From DAOUBP01 sp034432655 (lineage in GTDB: Bacteria > Chloroflexota > Anaerolineae > CG2-30-64-16), in the NCBI GenBank assembly GCA_034432655.1, contig DAOUBP010000129.1, positions 1-11,639 of the forward strand: a DNA stretch of 11,639 nucleotides, read 5' to 3'. Below, piece by piece: positions 1 through 6,162 of the stretch; the first letter of the stretch is position 1; every line of letters starts with the position of its first letter. The notes below the pieces were generated by a model, which made no database searches, was not told the origin of the DNA, and was given only the letters and a program-made list of their open reading frames with translations. The translations under genes and the position numbers were made by a program.

Positions 1-101
1 TGGCCGGTGGCGGCCAGGATCGCCCGGCGCTGAAGTCGCCGGGCTGCCGAACGACGCCCGCTCAAGCGGGCTGGCATGGCCACAAGCAAACCACCTGACC
101 C
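1..101. repeat. Hairpin-rich dispersed repeat, left copy
   Basis: Three consecutive GC-rich hairpins are visible. TGGCCG/CGGCCA pair at 1-16 with loop GTGG. GCCCGGCG (22-29) pairs with CGCCGGGC (37-44) across a 7-nt loop. GCCCGC (56-61) pairs with GCGGGC (66-71) across loop TCAA. Positions 14-101 recur as the reverse complement at 11552-11639 with 85 of 88 bases matching by eye. Serial hairpins without coding capacity resemble REP-like or MITE-like dispersed elements; that class assignment is inference. The copy is probably cut by the window start, so its full length is unknown. Confidence 0.85.
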
Positions 102-131
102 GCCAGTTCTGCGCTATACGCCTCTGGCGTT

Positions 132-159
132 TTGCGATTCCCGGGGCAGGCCGTATACT
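132..159 (+). promoter_or_regulatory. Candidate sigma70-type promoter for the transglutaminase-like gene
   Basis: A -35 like TTGCGA (132-137) and a -10 like TATACT (154-159, 5 of 6 to consensus) are separated by 16 bp. Transcription would start near 166 and give a leader of about 87 nt before the ATG at 253. It is judged by eye only. Confidence 0.4.
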
Positions 160-169
160 GGATGCTTGG

Positions 170-194
170 GCTTATGAACTTCGCGAAAATAAGC
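170..194. promoter_or_regulatory. Inverted repeat in the leader of the first gene
   Basis: GCTTAT (170-175) and ATAAGC (189-194) are exact reverse complements around a 13-nt spacer that contains the 8-bp palindrome TTCGCGAA (180-187). It lies just downstream of the predicted transcription start, where either an operator or an RNA hairpin could act. The stem is short and AT-rich, so chance is possible. Confidence 0.25.
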
Positions 195-252
195 AGGGCA
201 CTTTCGAGCGCTCCTTATTCCAGCAGTGTGTCGAGCATATGGAGTATCAGCA

Positions 253-900
253 ATGACAGCACAATCCCTTGAAGCCTATCTCACCCCGGACGAGCTGGCG
301 GTCTGGGCCGGCCTGACGACGCCGCGTAAGATCCAGGATTTCCTGGACACCATCGCCTACGAGCCTGAGTACGCCAACCGTTGTCCGCTGCGGGTGCTGC
401 GCGAGCGCCGCGGCCATTGCTTCGACGGCGCGCTGTTCGCCGCGGCTGCGTTGCGCCGTTTGGGCTACCCCCCGTTGATCGTTAACCTGTTCCCCGAGCC
501 GTTGACCGATGACGAACACATGCTGGCGCTCTACAGGCGCCACGGCCACTACGGCGCGGTGGCCAAGTCCAACTTCGTGGGCCTGCGTTTTCGTGAACCG
601 GTCTACCGCTCGCTGCGCGAGCTGGTGATGTCGTACTTCGAGGATTATTTCAACGCCGTCGGCCAGAAGACGCTGCGGGCGTACAGCGTGCCCTTGAACC
701 TGGCCGCGTTCGATGCTTTGCATTGGGAGGTGGACGACGCGGGCGCAGATGCGATCGAGAAACGCACCGAGACCCTGCGCCGCTATCCGCTGCTCATGCC
801 GGAGATGGTGCGCGAGCTCTCCCCGGTGGACCAGCGCCAACGCGAGGCCGGGCTGTTGGGGTCCGATCCGGACGGGCTGTTCAAAGTTGGCATTGCTTGA
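253..900 (+). CDS. Transglutaminase-like superfamily protein, function unknown
   Basis: This encodes 215 aa with no membrane segment or signal peptide. The core looks like a papain/transglutaminase-like fold. A candidate nucleophile Cys56 sits in RRGHCFDGA at a helix start, followed by a hydrophobic stretch, then DDEH (His89) and GHYGAVAKSNF (His99). The segment FREPVYRSLREL and following residues have the look of a conserved family of uncharacterised bacterial proteins. The ATG at 253 is chosen because GGAG (241-244) lies 8 nt upstream. The in-frame GTG at 226 would add nine residues and lacks a comparable site. The gene ends 63 bp before cbiM, and the cbiM promoter -35 lies inside its 3' end, so it is not clearly part of the metal operon. 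Fold assignment is fairly likely; substrate is unknown. Confidence 0.75.
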   Translation: MTAQSLEAYLTPDELAVWAGLTTPRKIQDFLDTIAYEPEYANRCPLRVLRERRGHCFDGALFAAAALRRLGYPPLIVNLFPEPLTDDEHMLALYRRHGHYGAVAKSNFVGLRFREPVYRSLRELVMSYFEDYFNAVGQKTLRAYSVPLNLAAFDALHWEVDDAGADAIEKRTETLRRYPLLMPEMVRELSPVDQRQREAGLLGSDPDGLFKVGIA

Positions 901-915
901 ATTTTGTGCTAGACT
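887..915 (+). promoter_or_regulatory. Promoter of the cbiMQO-regulator operon (extended -10)
   Basis: The -35 TTGGCA (887-892, 5 of 6 to TTGACA) is separated by 17 bp from -10 TAGACT (910-915, 4 of 6). The -10 is preceded by TGC at 907-909, giving an extended -10. The -35 lies within the last codons of the upstream gene. The start point would fall near 921-923, inside the palindrome at 913-942, so a bound protein would block polymerase. Confidence 0.6.
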
Positions 916-942
916 GTTATTGCGAACGTTCGCAACAACAGT
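913..942. promoter_or_regulatory. 30-bp near-perfect palindrome, probable operator
   Basis: The two 15-bp arms are reverse complements except for one pair (positions 919 and 936). The perfect core is TTGCGAACGTTCGCAA (920-935). It overlaps the end of the predicted -10 element and covers the start point, classic repressor geometry. There is no T-run after it, so it does not look like a terminator. The likeliest ligand is the Fur-family protein encoded at 3558-4016. However, the symmetry is even-centred, whereas characterised Fur-family boxes are usually centred on a single base. A TetR-like or other dimeric repressor encoded elsewhere is therefore the main alternative. Confidence 0.7.
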
Positions 943-963
943 TATTCGCAAAAGGAGGCAGCC

Positions 964-1911
964 ATGTTGTTTCGTCCTGAACCGATGCACATCCCCGATG
1001 GTTTTCTGTCAGTCTTCGTTTCCGTCTTGATGTGGCTCCTTTCCGCTGCGGCGGTGGCCCTGGCGTTGAACCGGGTCAACCGGGAGCAGGGGGAGCGCAA
1101 GGCCCCGCTCATGGGCGTGTTGGCTGCGGCGATCTTCGCCGGTCAGATGTTGAATTTCTCGGTGACGGGCGGCACTTCCGGCCATTTGATGGGCGCTGCC
1201 ATTGCTACCATCCTGTTGGGGCCCTGGGCGGCGATCCTGGTCATGACCGCAGTAGTTGCAGTGCAGGCGTTGGTCTTCCAGGACGGCGGCCTGCTGGCGT
1301 TGGGCGCCAACATTTTCAACATGGGGGTGATCGGCGTAGCGGTCTCCTACTTCACCTATCGCACGGTAGGGCGCCTGGCCCGGGGGGAACGTTGGGGCGT
1401 TTTCGTCGGCGGCTTCGTGGCCGGCTGGCTTTCGATCTTCATCGCCGCGTTGGCTGTGGCGTTGCAACTGGCGCTTTCCGGCACTTCGCCGGCGAATATC
1501 GCAGTGCCCGCGATGGGCGGCATTCACGCCTTGATCGGGATCGGTGAGGGGCTGATCACGGTAGGTGCACTGGCCTTTCTGTATGCCACGCGACGTGATT
1601 TGGTGTTCGCAGGGGCTGCGTCCGCGTCTGGCGGCCGTGCCGTCTGGGCTGTTGGGTTGCTCATCGCCCTCGCCCTGGCCGTGCTGGCGCCGCTGGCCTC
1701 AGCCCATCCCGACGGCCTGGAATGGGTTGCCGAGCAGCGCGGTTTCCTGGACCTGGCGCAAGGGGCCGTTTACGAGATCATCCCGGACTACGTCTTCCCC
1801 GGGATTGCCAACGAAGCGCTGGCGACCATTGTCGCGGGCATCCTGGGCACCTTGCTGGTCTTCGGCGTGACCCTGGGCGTGATGTTGGCGCGGCGCAAGC
1901 GTGAGGCATGA
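964..1911 (+). CDS. cbiM: ECF metal transporter substrate-binding component CbiM fused to a PDGLE (CbiN-like) domain
   Basis: This is a 315-aa integral membrane protein, the substrate-specific component for nickel or cobalt uptake. The family hallmark MHIPDGF occurs at residues 8-14, followed by several hydrophobic helices to about residue 210, including GGTSGHLMGA (His74). From about 225 to 310 there is a transmembrane helix, the PDGLE motif in an outer loop (residues 249-253) and a final helix. This is the CbiN/NikN-type module fused in one chain. A strong site AAAGGAGG (951-958) supports the ATG at 964. An ATG at 985 would place the metal-liganding Met-His at the very N-terminus, as the family requires; the choice is unresolved. 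It is first in the operon and is controlled by the promoter and palindrome just upstream. Metal specificity cannot be read from sequence. Confidence 0.93.
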   Translation: MLFRPEPMHIPDGFLSVFVSVLMWLLSAAAVALALNRVNREQGERKAPLMGVLAAAIFAGQMLNFSVTGGTSGHLMGAAIATILLGPWAAILVMTAVVAVQALVFQDGGLLALGANIFNMGVIGVAVSYFTYRTVGRLARGERWGVFVGGFVAGWLSIFIAALAVALQLALSGTSPANIAVPAMGGIHALIGIGEGLITVGALAFLYATRRDLVFAGAASASGGRAVWAVGLLIALALAVLAPLASAHPDGLEWVAEQRGFLDLAQGAVYEIIPDYVFPGIANEALATIVAGILGTLLVFGVTLGVMLARRKREA

Positions 1912-1923
1912 GGGATTGGGGAT

Positions 1924-1996
1924 GGAAGATGGAAGATGGAAGATGGAAGATTCGCCATTCGCCATTCGCCATTCGCCGATTCGCCGATTCGCTGAT
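1924..1996. repeat. Tandem heptamer/octamer array inside the metal operon
   Basis: Four head-to-tail copies of GGAAGAT occupy 1924-1951. They are followed without a gap by three TCGCCAT (1952-1972), two TCGCCGAT (1973-1988) and one TCGCTGAT (1989-1996). The array fills almost the whole cbiM-cbiQ spacer (1912-2004). It resembles the short tandemly repeated repetitive sequences described in cyanobacteria. The last unit type, CGCTGATTCG, recurs in the array at 4616-4710. Confidence 0.9.
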
Positions 1997-2004
1997 TCGC
2001 TCCC

Positions 2005-2805
2005 ATGCATGTTCATTTTCTTGATCCGTACCGGCCTCGGCCCAGTGTGGTGCATGCGCTGGACGCGCGTGTCAAGTTCCCCCTGGCTGTGGGGTTCATC
2101 CTGACCACTGCGCTGGTGCCACCCGGCGCATGGGCGGCTTACGTGTTGCTGCTGGCCCTTGCCCTGTCCGTGGTGGTGTTGTCCGAGTTAGGGGTCGGCT
2201 ATGTGCTGAAGCGGGCCAGCCTGGCGCTGCCCTTTGTGTTGGCCGCGTTGCCGGTGATGTTCACCCTGCCCGGCGAGCCGCTCTGGCACGTAACCGTTGG
2301 GCCGTGGACGCCCACGATTTCGGATCAGGGGTTGGCGCGTTTCATCAGCATCGCGCTCAAGTCGTGGCTATCGGTGCAGGTCGCGATCGTCCTGGCCGCT
2401 GCCACCCCGTTCCCGGAGTTGCTGGCCGCCATGCGGGCCCTGCGCATCCCCCGGCTGCTGGTGGCGATCATCGGGCTGATGTGGCGTTACCTGTTCGTGT
2501 TGGCCGATGAGGCGCTGCGGCTGATGCGAGCCCGCGCAGCACGCAGTGGACATGCGGATGTGCCGGGCGCCCGGCCTGGGGGGACCCTGGCCTGGCGGGC
2601 GCGCGTGACCGGCGGTATGGCGGGCAACCTGTTCCTGCGTTCCTTCGACCGCGCCGAACGCATCTACGCGGCAATGGCCGCGCGCGGCTACGACGGCGAG
2701 GTGCGTTTGTTGCCCCGTCCCCCGTTGCCCATCGGCCAGCGGCTGTTGTTGGCGGCCGGCCTGGCGCTGCTGGCCGTCCTGGTCATGCTTGGCTATCTGC
2801 TTTGA
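2005..2805 (+). CDS. cbiQ: ECF transporter transmembrane (T) component CbiQ
   Basis: This 266-aa membrane protein couples ATP hydrolysis by CbiO to substrate passage through CbiM. The opening MHVHFLDPYRPRPSVVHALD fits the family start, with the LDxY and later ALDxRVK pattern. About five to six hydrophobic helices follow. The two cytoplasmic coupling helices carry the expected Ala-Arg-Gly type motifs: ARAARSG (residues 176-182) and AARGYDGE (225-232). The ATG at 2005 has no recognisable ribosome binding site, because the preceding bases belong to the pyrimidine-rich end of the tandem array. The fit of the N-terminus to the family still favours it. It is 93 bp after cbiM and 26 bp before cbiO. 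Confidence 0.92.
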   Translation: MHVHFLDPYRPRPSVVHALDARVKFPLAVGFILTTALVPPGAWAAYVLLLALALSVVVLSELGVGYVLKRASLALPFVLAALPVMFTLPGEPLWHVTVGPWTPTISDQGLARFISIALKSWLSVQVAIVLAAATPFPELLAAMRALRIPRLLVAIIGLMWRYLFVLADEALRLMRARAARSGHADVPGARPGGTLAWRARVTGGMAGNLFLRSFDRAERIYAAMAARGYDGEVRLLPRPPLPIGQRLLLAAGLALLAVLVMLGYLL

Positions 2806-2831
2806 AAGTGCCTTCTTCGTAGCCGAAAGAA

Positions 2832-3545
2832 ATGCATCACACCATCGAAGTCGAGAACCTGTTCTTCGCCTACCCGGACGGCCATCAGGCCCTCAACGGC
2901 GTTTCCTTGCGCATTGCGCCCGGTGAAAAGGTGGCGCTGTTGGGGCCGAACGGCGCCGGCAAATCCACGCTGATCCTGCACCTGAACGGCATTCTGCGGC
3001 CTCAGGCTGGGGTGGTGCGCGCGGCCGGGATGGAAGTGGGGGAGAAAACGCTCGGCCGGGTGCGGGCGGCTGTCGGGCTGGTGTTTCAGAACCCGGACGA
3101 CCAGCTTTTCTCGCCCACGGTGTTCGATGATGTGGCGTTTGGGCCTATCTATCAGGGCCTGAAGCCGGCCGAGGTGCGGGCGCGCGTGGACCAGGCGTTG
3201 ACGGCCGTGGGCATGCTGGCTTACAAGGAGCGCGTTTCGCACCATCTGAGCGCCGGGGAGAAGAAGCGGATCGCCATCGCCACCGTTCTCTCCATGCAGC
3301 CGGAGATCCTGGTGCTGGATGAGCCGACGGCCGGCCTGGATCCCCGCGGCCGGCGCACGTTGATCAACCTGTTGCGCGATTTGGATCAGACCATGCTGGT
3401 GGCGACGCATGATATCCGCATGGTTGTGGAGCTCTTCCCGCGCGTGGTCATCATGGATGAAGGTCGGGTCGTAGCCGACGGCCCGACCGACCGGTTGCTG
3501 TCCGATGCCCCTCTGTTGGCAGCCCACGGCCTGGAAGTGTTTTGA
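2832..3545 (+). CDS. cbiO: ECF transporter ATPase CbiO
   Basis: This 237-aa ABC ATPase has every expected element. Walker A GPNGAGKST is at residues 38-46. The Q-loop region contains FQNPDDQLF. The signature is LSAGEKKR, a common variant in this transporter family. Walker B and the D-loop are ILVLDEPTAGLD, and the switch histidine is in VATHD. Its length matches a single ATPase subunit, and no second ATPase gene is present, so a homodimer is expected. The ribosome binding site is weak (GAAAG just before the ATG). It is followed 12 bp later by the regulator gene, which suggests co-transcription. Confidence 0.95.
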   Translation: MHHTIEVENLFFAYPDGHQALNGVSLRIAPGEKVALLGPNGAGKSTLILHLNGILRPQAGVVRAAGMEVGEKTLGRVRAAVGLVFQNPDDQLFSPTVFDDVAFGPIYQGLKPAEVRARVDQALTAVGMLAYKERVSHHLSAGEKKRIAIATVLSMQPEILVLDEPTAGLDPRGRRTLINLLRDLDQTMLVATHDIRMVVELFPRVVIMDEGRVVADGPTDRLLSDAPLLAAHGLEVF

Positions 3546-3557
3546 GGCAGGCAGCGC

Positions 3558-4016
3558 ATGGCTTGTACCGAGAAATTTGTGGCCAGTTTGCGCAAGCAGG
3601 GCATGCGGATGACCCCGCAGCGCGAGATCGTCCTGGCCGTGTTGCACGAGGTGACCGATCACGAGACGGCCGACGAGATCTTCCGCCGCGTCCAGATGCG
3701 GAGTAACGCGGTGGACCTCTCCACCGTTTACCGCACCCTGGAGCTGTTGCAAGAGATGCAGATGTTGGTGGTGGTGGAGGCCGCCGATGGCCAGCGTCGC
3801 TACGCGTTGGTCGGCCAGCATAGCGATCACGTCCATCTGGTGTGCCGGCGCTGCGGCCGTGAGATCGAAGCGGACGCCGATACGTTTCGCGCCCTGGCAG
3901 ACGCCCTGCAGCAGCGTTACGGTTTTGCCCTGGACCTGGGATATCGCTCGTTTGGCGGCTTGTGCAGTGACTGCCTTCATGACTCTGCACATGACTTTCG
4001 GCACTACCGCACATGA
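3558..4016 (+). CDS. Fur-family metal-dependent transcriptional regulator (subtype not resolved)
   Basis: This 152-aa protein has an N-terminal winged helix with the recognition region STVYRTLELL (residues 55-64). A C-terminal dimerisation and metal-sensing domain follows. His88, His91 and His93 (HSDHVHLVC) are candidate sensing ligands. Cys96/Cys99 and Cys136/Cys139 form the paired CxxC structural zinc site. The tail is His-rich (LHDSAHDFRHYRT). GAGGCAGG (3544-3551) precedes the ATG by 6 nt. Last in the cbiMQO operon, it probably represses the operon when metal is plentiful, possibly through the palindrome at 913-942. Fur, Zur and Nur (nickel) subtypes cannot be separated here. The nickel/cobalt importer next door makes a Nur-like or cobalt-sensing role attractive, but this is inference. 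Confidence 0.92.
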   Translation: MACTEKFVASLRKQGMRMTPQREIVLAVLHEVTDHETADEIFRRVQMRSNAVDLSTVYRTLELLQEMQMLVVVEAADGQRRYALVGQHSDHVHLVCRRCGREIEADADTFRALADALQQRYGFALDLGYRSFGGLCSDCLHDSAHDFRHYRT

Positions 4017-4043
4017 CCCCTGGCGGTGTATCCTCCGGTTGTA

Positions 4044-4069
4044 ACGCTGCAGTGATGATCTCGCAGCGT
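4044..4069. promoter_or_regulatory. Inverted repeat between the regulator and the membrane-protein gene
   Basis: ACGCTGC (4044-4050) and GCAGCGT (4063-4069) are exact reverse complements around a 12-nt loop. It sits 27 bp after the regulator stop and 26 bp before the next ATG. There is no T-run, so it is a poor intrinsic terminator. It could be an operator or a leader hairpin. No convincing promoter was found in this 79-bp gap. Confidence 0.35.
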
Positions 4070-4095
4070 AAAACACGAAGCAAACTGGAGGAAGC

Positions 4096-4611
4096 ATGAA
4101 CACACAGTCCAACACCCCGGCCCGTTTCAACCGGGCACCCCTGATCGCAGGGATCGTCCTGATCGCCATCGGCGCCTTGACCCTGGCCGCCCAGCTCGGC
4201 CTGTTCGCCGACTTCGGCATGTTCTTCATCCCGGCCCTGGGCATCCTCTTCCTGGCCTGGGGCCTGTTGACCCGCACCTTCGGCCTGATCATCCCGGGTG
4301 GCATCCTGGCGGGCATCGGCCTGGGGATTGCACTGATCACCGGTCCGTTGGCGGCAGCGGGTGAGCCGGCCCAGGGCGCGATCTTCCTGCTGGCCTTCGC
4401 GGCCGGCTGGCTGCTGATCACCCTGCTCTCGCACTTCACGGACGCCGCGTTTCAGTGGTGGCCGTTGATCCCGGCGGGCATCCTGGGCAGCATAGGCGGG
4501 CTGTTGCTGGCAGGTGAGACCGGGCTGCAGGTCCTGACGATCATCGGCTATGCCTGGCCGGTCGTCCTCATCGCCGCCGGCGCCTGGATCATCCTGCGCA
4601 AGCGGTCGTAG
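4096..4611 (+). CDS. Small six-helix membrane protein, LiaF-transmembrane/DUF5668-like, function unknown
   Basis: This encodes 171 aa, almost entirely hydrophobic, with about six helices at residues 14-34, 41-58, 62-83, 94-111, 122-139 and 145-166. Only a short polar head (1-13) and a basic tail (RKRS) stand out. There is an internal similarity: LIIPGGILAGIGLGIAL (64-80) and PLIPAGILGSIGGLLLA (123-139) look like two copies of one helix-hairpin unit. Proteins of this look often sit beside NarL-type sensor kinases, as LiaF does beside LiaS/LiaR, and a kinase/regulator pair follows here. GGAGGAA (4087-4093) supports the ATG. A sensing-accessory role is inference only. Confidence 0.7.
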   Translation: MNTQSNTPARFNRAPLIAGIVLIAIGALTLAAQLGLFADFGMFFIPALGILFLAWGLLTRTFGLIIPGGILAGIGLGIALITGPLAAAGEPAQGAIFLLAFAAGWLLITLLSHFTDAAFQWWPLIPAGILGSIGGLLLAGETGLQVLTIIGYAWPVVLIAAGAWIILRKRS

Positions 4612-4615
4612 TAGA

Positions 4616-4710
4616 GCGAATCTCGAATCAGCGAATCAGCGAATCACGAATCAGCGAATCTCGAATCATCCGTTCGCTGATTCGTTCATTCGCTGATTCG
4701 TTCATTCGTC
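4616..4710. repeat. Inverted array of 7-8 bp tandem repeats
   Basis: The left half (4616-4668) is seven tandem units of the type (G)CGAATCA or (G)CGAATCT. After a 2-4 bp turn, the right half (4673-4710) carries the complementary type CGCTGATTCG with TTCATTCG spacers. For example, CGAATCAGCGAAT (4647-4659) is the exact reverse complement of 4688-4700. The array could fold into a long imperfect hairpin and may end transcription of the upstream gene. It shares its unit with the end of the array at 1924-1996. Confidence 0.88.
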
Positions 4711-4734
4711 ATTAGCTGATGCGCTCTGAGAGAC

Positions 4735-4763
4735 TTGCTTTCTTCAGCGCCATGCGGTATTCT
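4735..4763 (+). promoter_or_regulatory. Weak candidate promoter for the two-component operon
   Basis: TTGCTT (4735-4740, 3 of 6) and TATTCT (4758-4763, 4 of 6) are separated by 17 bp. The 327-bp gap between 4611 and 4939 otherwise holds the inverted array and about 220 bp with no convincing gene. In-frame extensions across it show no family resemblance and no ribosome binding site. Confidence 0.3.
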
Positions 4764-4938
4764 GTACTTCGCCGGTTCGGCCGCGCCTTCGGAACATGGC
4801 GCCAGACTCACGATCTTGCGCATGGCGGAGATCACGCTGATCGAAGCCGTCACTTCGCAGCAGGCAGTGACCGAGGCCGATTTATCATGCGAGTGCGCGA
4901 TCTGCTGGCCGGGTTGTCCAGTCAGAGATGAGGATTTC

Positions 4939-6162
4939 ATGGGCCTGAATTCTTCACCGTCCTCTCGGCTGCGTCTCGATCCGATGCTCCTCAGCGCGTA
5001 CGTCGTCATTGCGGCGATCACGGTGCTGGGTGTGGCGGTGTTTCTGGGCGGCGACCATCCCAACCGTTGGGCCGGCCTGGCGATGATCGCCGCGTTTGAT
5101 CTGTTAGTGTTGATGCCGGACCGGGCGCTGGGTGGGCTCAAGGAACGGGCGCCGCAGCTCTACCTGGCCGCGGCCGCCACCCTGGTGGTCGCAGTGACCC
5201 TGTTGACCCCCGCCAACCCCTGGTTTGTCGTGCTCTTCTTCGTGCTCAGCCCCGAGGTGATGCTGCGCTTCTCCCGGCAGACCGGATACGCCTGGATCGG
5301 GGTCTTTTCCGCGCTGACGGTGATCACATTTTGGGTCGCCGGGCGGGGCGCGCCGGGCATGTTGCTCACCGCGCCCATCTACATCGCAGGTTACTTCTTT
5401 TTCGCTGCTTTTGCCACGCAGACGGCATTGGCCAATGCCGCCCAGGCCGAAAGCCAGCGTTTGCTGGGCGAGCTGCAGGACGCGCATGCCCGTTTGCAAG
5501 CCTATGCAGCCCAGGCTGAGGCGCTGGCGGTAGCCGAGGAGCGCAACCGCCTGGCGCGCGAGATGCATGACACCCTGGGCCATCGGCTCACCGTAGTTGC
5601 GGTGCAGCTCCAGGCCGCCGAGCGGCTGATCCAGGCCGATCCGAGCCGGGCCGGACAGATGATTGCGACCGTGCGCGAGGAGGTGCGGGCCGCGCTCGCC
5701 GAACTGCGCCAGACTGTGGCGGCTTTGCGCGCACCGTTGGAGGCTGACCTGGCCCTGGACCAGGCCCTGCGCCGGCTGGCTGCCGGTTTCGAGGCCGCGA
5801 CCGGCGTGCAGGTGACCGTGAGCCTGCCTGATCCGTTGCCCGAGGTCCCGCCGCCGCACCGGCTGATCCTTTACCGCGCCGCCCAGGAAGGGCTAACGAA
5901 TGTGCAGAAGCATGCAGCTGCCGGCCGCGTCTGGCTGGACCTGAAAGCGGGAGATGCCACCTTGACGCTGCGGGTGGCCGATGACGGCCGCGGCCCCGCC
6001 GCTGCGGAGGAGGCCGAAGGGGAAAGCTATCACTTCGGCTTGCGCGGGCTGCGCGAGCGGGCGGGCCACCTGGGCGGCACAGTGATGCTGACAGGCCGCG
6101 CAGAGGGCGGTGCCGAGCTGCTGATCGCGTTGCCACTGCCGCAGGAGGCCAGCCATGACTGA
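4939..6162 (+). CDS. Membrane sensor histidine kinase, NarL/LiaS type (HisKA_3)
   Basis: This is a 407-aa kinase. About six transmembrane helices fill residues 17-160 and there is no sizeable extracytoplasmic domain. That suggests sensing within the membrane or through a partner. A coiled stretch (160-200) leads into the HisKA_3 dimerisation helix with phospho-acceptor His210 in REMHDTLGH. The ATPase domain has the N-box around Asn321 (QEGLTNVQKHA), G1 ADDGRG (347-352) and G2 FGLRGLRERAG (366-376). GAGG (4930-4933) lies 5 nt before the ATG at 4939. The open frame continues back to 4735, but the extra 68 residues look non-family and lack a start signal. Its stop overlaps the response regulator start by 8 bp, implying coupled translation. 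Confidence 0.92.
   Translation: MGLNSSPSSRLRLDPMLLSAYVVIAAITVLGVAVFLGGDHPNRWAGLAMIAAFDLLVLMPDRALGGLKERAPQLYLAAAATLVVAVTLLTPANPWFVVLFFVLSPEVMLRFSRQTGYAWIGVFSALTVITFWVAGRGAPGMLLTAPIYIAGYFFFAAFATQTALANAAQAESQRLLGELQDAHARLQAYAAQAEALAVAEERNRLAREMHDTLGHRLTVVAVQLQAAERLIQADPSRAGQMIATVREEVRAALAELRQTVAALRAPLEADLALDQALRRLAAGFEAATGVQVTVSLPDPLPEVPPPHRLILYRAAQEGLTNVQKHAAAGRVWLDLKAGDATLTLRVADDGRGPAAAEEAEGESYHFGLRGLRERAGHLGGTVMLTGRAEGGAELLIALPLPQEASHD

Noticed and set aside
901..963. Cobalamin riboswitch or intrinsic terminator before cbiM
   Set aside because: The 63-bp space is far too short for a cobalamin riboswitch. The palindrome has no loop and no following T-run, so an operator explains it better.
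2793..4439. 548-aa open frame on the minus strand opposite cbiO, the regulator and the membrane protein
   Set aside because: It is antisense to three clearly coding genes with full family motifs. Its translation is low-complexity and rich in Arg, His, Gln and Pro, typical of GC-rich shadow frames.
4719..4931. 70-aa small open frame in the gap before the kinase
   Set aside because: It starts at the edge of the repeat array without a ribosome site, is Arg/His/Ala-rich, and resembles no known small protein.
4735..4938. 68-residue in-frame N-terminal extension of the kinase (contains CECAICWPGC)
   Set aside because: There is no ribosome binding site at 4735 and no family resemblance. A good site sits before 4939 and transmembrane segments begin soon after. 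The Cys cluster is probably chance.
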